The notes under the pieces are model-generated. The model worked only from the letters and a program-made list of their open reading frames with translations, made no database searches and was not told the origin of the DNA. Position numbers and translations under genes: made by a program. 8,339 nt of DNA from Thermoplasmata archaeon (GTDB taxonomy: Archaea; Thermoplasmatota; E2; DHVEG-1): the NCBI GenBank assembly GCA_003651045.1, contig QMTJ01000038.1:1-8339 (forward strand), written 5' to 3'. Of this stretch, positions 6,433 to 8,339 are shown piece after piece (position 1 is the stretch's first letter; each line of letters opens with the position of its first letter).

Positions 6433-6489
6433 TTTTTATTTGAGAAAATTTTTAAAAAAATAAATTTAAAAATGGTTTTTATTCTATTT

Positions 6490-6534
6490 TGCACATGTTT
6501 TTTTACATGCATATGCAACTGCAATATATGTGCA
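6490..6534. repeat. nested inverted repeats, possible regulator-binding region
   Basis: TGCACAT (6490-6496) and ATGTGCA (6528-6534) are perfect inverted repeats. Between them lies the ten-base perfect palindrome TGCATATGCA (6508-6517), and CATG occurs twice, on each side of a T-run. It is the least A/T-monotonous stretch of this intergenic region. An operator role is inferred from symmetry and position only. Confidence 0.35.
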
Positions 6535-6643
6535 TATTTATCTGCGAAACAGTTTTTTATATCCACTAAGGTATTACTTTTTTCTTGGGATCACTCTAAA
6601 AAGAATTTAGAAAAAGAAGAAGAAATAATTTGGAATTAATTTG

Positions 6644-6650
6644 TTTAAAT
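6644..6650 (+). promoter_or_regulatory. possible TATA box for the small membrane protein gene
   Basis: TTTAAAT is centred about 51 bases before ATG 6698. A start near 6672 would leave a leader of about 26 bases containing the GGAGG. Other A/T boxes at 6535-6541 and 6552-6560 would give longer leaders. Confidence 0.25.
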
Positions 6651-6665
6651 GGTTTTAAAAAAAAC

Positions 6666-6685
6666 CCTTCTTTTTTTGAAGGAGG
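6666..6685 (+). promoter_or_regulatory. Shine-Dalgarno GGAGG partly inside a short hairpin
   Basis: GGAGG at 6681-6685 lies 12 bases before ATG 6698, a rather long spacer. CCTTC (6666-6670) can pair with GAAGG (6678-6682) around a loop of seven T, covering the first two bases of the Shine-Dalgarno. Confidence 0.4.
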
Positions 6686-6697
6686 AAAAAGAAAAAC

Positions 6698-7057
6698 ATG
6701 ATATCTCAAAGGAGGAAGAAACAGCAAAGTTTATCAAAATTCAGAGAAAGAAAAAACTTATTTGAAGATTTACCTGTGAAAACTATGAAAGTAACTATTC
6801 ATGCATTGAGATGGGTGTTTCTCCTTATTTTCTTGTTTATAATCACTGGTATATTTGCATTGTTTCTCACTGGTGGTATGGATTATATTCAGATCGTCCT
6901 TGGTTACAGTATCGCAGGTTTCTTCACTTTTTTCATGGGGTATTTCGGATGGATTCTCGCTCAGGGGATAATTGAAATAATGACAGGTAAAGATGAGAAA
7001 ACAGTGAGTGGCATTTCTTATTATATAAAAAAGAAAAGTAAAAAATATAAATATTAG
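6698..7057 (+). CDS. small two-helix membrane protein of unknown function
   Basis: I do not recognise this 119-residue protein. It has a very basic N-terminus (MISQRRKKQQSLSKFRERKN), two hydrophobic helices at about 33-58 and 66-95, and a lysine-rich tail ending KKKSKKYKY. By the positive-inside rule both ends face the cytoplasm and a short loop is outside. Glycines and aromatic residues are frequent in the second helix (GYSIAGFFTFFMGYFGW), which may pack against a partner. ATG 6698 has GGAGG upstream; a later ATG at residue 30 would still keep both helices. It stands alone on its strand between the divergent membrane operon and the TatD-like gene, with a terminator after it. Confidence 0.7.
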   Translation: MISQRRKKQQSLSKFRERKNLFEDLPVKTMKVTIHALRWVFLLIFLFIITGIFALFLTGGMDYIQIVLGYSIAGFFTFFMGYFGWILAQGIIEIMTGKDEKTVSGISYYIKKKSKKYKY

Positions 7058-7087
7058 CTTTATTAATATACCTAACTATAATTTTAA

Positions 7088-7116
7088 TAATATTAGAATA
7101 TTAGAAAAGTTTTTTT
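7088..7116 (+). terminator. terminator after the small membrane protein gene
   Basis: TAATATT (7088-7094) and AATATTA (7097-7103) are inverted repeats that can form a short AT hairpin, followed by a run of seven T at 7110-7116. Confidence 0.4.
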
Positions 7117-7160
7117 ATTTCCTTTAAAAACAAATTAATAGTCGTAGTTTTTTTAATATA

Positions 7161-7171
7161 TTAAATATATA
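7161..7171 (+). promoter_or_regulatory. TATA box for the TatD-like gene
   Basis: TTAAATATATA is centred about 31 bases before ATG 7197. A transcription start 25 bases downstream would fall within a few bases of the ATG. Together with the lack of a well-placed Shine-Dalgarno, this suggests a leaderless or nearly leaderless message. Confidence 0.45.
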
Positions 7172-7196
7172 TTCAAGGTTGGGTGTTTAAAATCTT

Positions 7197-8033
7197 ATGA
7201 TAATATTTGATAACCATCTTCATCTTAGACGGGACGGGTTTTTTTTAAACGCGGTTAAAGATTTTAAAAAAGCAGGTGGTACACATTTTGTACTATGCCA
7301 ATATCCCATGCCAGATTTAGTGGTTAAAAACAAAAGCTACCTTCCCTGTTACGTTGAAACATTAAAAATAGCTGAAGAAATCAAATCCCAAGTAAAAGAT
7401 GTAGATGTTTTTGTAACAGTAGGACCGTATCCTGTTGATTATCTACTGTTGTCTAAAAAATTCGGTAGAGAAAAAACTATAACGTTGATGAAAAAAGGAA
7501 TGGATGAAGCAGCACGGTTATGTGAAGAAAAAAAATGTATAGCAATCGGTGAAATCGGACGACCGCATTTCCCAGTTGACATCCAAACCTTTGAGGATTC
7601 AAATGAAATACTCATGTATGGTATGGAAAAAGCAAAAGACGTAGATGTACCAGTAGTGTTACATACTGAAACCACTACAACAAAAAACTGTGAAGAACTC
7701 GTGAAGATGGGAAAAAAAGTAGGTCTTAAACCATCAAAAATCGTTAAACACTACGCGCCACCATTGGTACTAAAAAAAGAAAACTATGGGCTCATGCCCT
7801 CAGTGTTAGGTAGTAAAAAAAACATTATCAAAGCATTAGAAAAAGGTACACGTTTCATGATGGAGACAGACTACATTGATGACCCCGCTCGACCAGGAGC
7901 TGTACTGGGTCCAAAAACAATACCACGTACAACACTGGATTTACTAAAAAAAGGATTGTTAACAGAGAAACAAGCATACACGATACATAAAGAAAACCCT
8001 GAAAAAACCTATAACATTGAACTATATGAATAG
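7197..8033 (+). CDS. TatD-related metal-dependent hydrolase (COG1099-like)
   Basis: This 278-residue protein has a TIM-barrel amidohydrolase fold. The metal ligands can be traced in order: D5-x-H7-x-H9 on strand 1 (the family normally uses HxH), E119 in IGEIGRPH, H156 in VVLHTET, H185 in VKHYAPP and D225 in METDYIDD. A C-terminal ARPGAVLGPKTIPRT segment (231-245) is characteristic of the archaeal subgroup rather than of bacterial TatD DNases. Related enzymes hydrolyse phosphoester or amide bonds using two divalent metals; the substrate of this subgroup is not known to me. Length is normal and no key residue is missing. It appears to be transcribed alone, from a TATA box about 31 bases upstream of its start codon. 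The sequence ends with oligo-T right after the stop. Confidence 0.88.
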   Translation: MIIFDNHLHLRRDGFFLNAVKDFKKAGGTHFVLCQYPMPDLVVKNKSYLPCYVETLKIAEEIKSQVKDVDVFVTVGPYPVDYLLLSKKFGREKTITLMKKGMDEAARLCEEKKCIAIGEIGRPHFPVDIQTFEDSNEILMYGMEKAKDVDVPVVLHTETTTTKNCEELVKMGKKVGLKPSKIVKHYAPPLVLKKENYGLMPSVLGSKKNIIKALEKGTRFMMETDYIDDPARPGAVLGPKTIPRTTLDLLKKGLLTEKQAYTIHKENPEKTYNIELYE

Positions 8034-8063
8034 TTTCTTTTTAAACAGAATACTCTTTTTTTT
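8034..8063 (+). terminator. oligo-T terminator after the TatD-like gene
   Basis: T-rich tracts at 8034-8042 and 8056-8063 follow the stop directly, with no GC stem. The rest of the convergent gap, to 8222, is A-rich non-coding DNA. Confidence 0.4.
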
Positions 8064-8152
8064 ATCAAAAAAAAATTAGAAGACACCCTCAACAATAAAA
8101 TAGTAACATTACAAAAAAAATTATAAAAAATTCATGATAGTCTAAAAACAAC

Positions 8153-8190
8153 AAAAAAAACATAAAAAAAAAGAAAAAAACTAAGTTTAG
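8153..8190 (-). terminator. oligo-T terminator for the minus-strand partial gene
   Basis: On the minus strand the small palindrome CTAAACTTAG (8181-8190) is followed by T-runs (complement of A-runs at 8174-8180, 8164-8172 and 8153-8160), about 33 bases after the partial gene's stop. Confidence 0.4.
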
Positions 8191-8222
8191 AAATTTATTT
8201 TTTCCTTATTCTACTCTTTTTT

Positions 8223-8339
8223 TTAACCAATATATTTTAACTCCTCTGACTTCTCTTTAGCCATGCTCTCCATTTCACGTAACTGATGAGCAATCTGTTC
8301 AATCTCACGTGCTTTACGTTCCAAAGCAGAAAGACTTAC
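8223..8339 (-). CDS. C-terminal end of a coiled-coil protein, partial
   Basis: On the minus strand the frame is open from the right edge to TAA (8223-8225), giving 38 residues. The visible part includes LERKAREIEQIAHQLREMES, an almost pure amphipathic helix with leucine/isoleucine heptads, ending ELKYIG. It is a likely coiled-coil C-terminus. Codon use (CGT, GAG, ATT, CAG) resembles ndk, which supports real coding sequence. The family cannot be named from this fragment. Confidence 0.6.
   Translation of the reverse strand, partial: VSLSALERKAREIEQIAHQLREMESMAKEKSEELKYIG

Larger units (their letters stand above)
6343..6697. other. 355-base AT-rich divergent intergenic region
   Basis: This region separates the minus-strand membrane operon from the plus-strand small membrane gene. 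Besides candidate promoters, it contains a cluster of inverted and direct repeats at 6490-6534, described separately, and a C/T-G/A hairpin at 6666-6682 touching the next gene's ribosome binding site. The part around 6545-6640 holds nothing I can assign. A 38-codon frame at 6649-6765 overlaps the next gene out of frame and is probably spurious. Confidence 0.6.

Noticed and set aside
6649..6765. A 38-codon open frame rich in Lys and Glu, starting upstream of the small membrane protein gene and overlapping it out of frame.
   Set aside because: It has no Shine-Dalgarno, low complexity and overlaps a better supported start. Purine-rich DNA readily gives such frames.
8064..8200. A-rich runs between the last two genes, considered as a repeat or replication-origin-like AT tract.
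   Set aside because: No ordered repeat units or origin-binding motifs are visible; oligo-T terminators on both strands explain it.
1..8339. Search for CRISPR repeats, transposases, toxin-antitoxin pairs or phage genes.
   Set aside because: No regularly spaced repeats, terminal inverted repeats, DDE/HUH motifs or known toxin-antitoxin signatures were found by reading both strands.

Overview
The window looks like chromosomal DNA from an AT-rich archaeon. Four things point that way. The tRNA-Pro gene does not encode its CCA end. Several genes have GGTGA-type Shine-Dalgarno sequences, and others have A/T-rich TATA-like boxes about 30-40 bases before the start codon. The YchF-like GTPase is of the archaeal type (about 400 residues, NKxD motif, cysteine cluster). 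The TatD-related hydrolase is of a type mostly seen in archaea. A euryarchaeal or Thermoplasmatota-like source is my best guess, but the window does not settle it. I see no transposase, CRISPR array, rRNA, phage gene or obvious defence system.

Layout: bases 1-212 hold the 3' end of a cobalamin-binding radical SAM gene (+). A tRNA-Pro(UGG) gene lies on the minus strand at 413-487. Diverging from it is a plus-strand block: a CPBP-family membrane protease (567-1331), nucleoside diphosphate kinase (1384-1839), a bactofilin-like beta-helix protein (1941-2834, possibly continuing to 2863 by a -1 frameshift) and a YchF/OBG-family GTPase (2873-4078). A compact hairpin terminator separates this block from a convergent minus-strand operon of two four-helix membrane proteins (4106-5533 and 5530-6342), coupled by an ATGA overlap. 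After a 355-base AT-rich intergenic region come two plus-strand genes: a small two-helix membrane protein (6698-7057) and a TatD/COG1099-type metal-dependent hydrolase (7197-8033). The window ends with the 3' end of a minus-strand coiled-coil gene (8223-8339).

Functionally, most of the plus-strand genes are housekeeping: NTP balance (ndk), a ribosome-associated GTPase, a tRNA and a metallohydrolase. The less ordinary content is the bactofilin-like protein and the membrane operon. The bactofilin-like gene has a central hydrophobic insert and ends at a perfectly phased A AAA AAG heptamer that opens a second, more protein-like C-terminus. The two operon products share topology and a Pro-Trp motif after the first helix, and one of them carries a very long charged linker ending in a four-cysteine zinc ribbon. 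The function of this pair is unknown.
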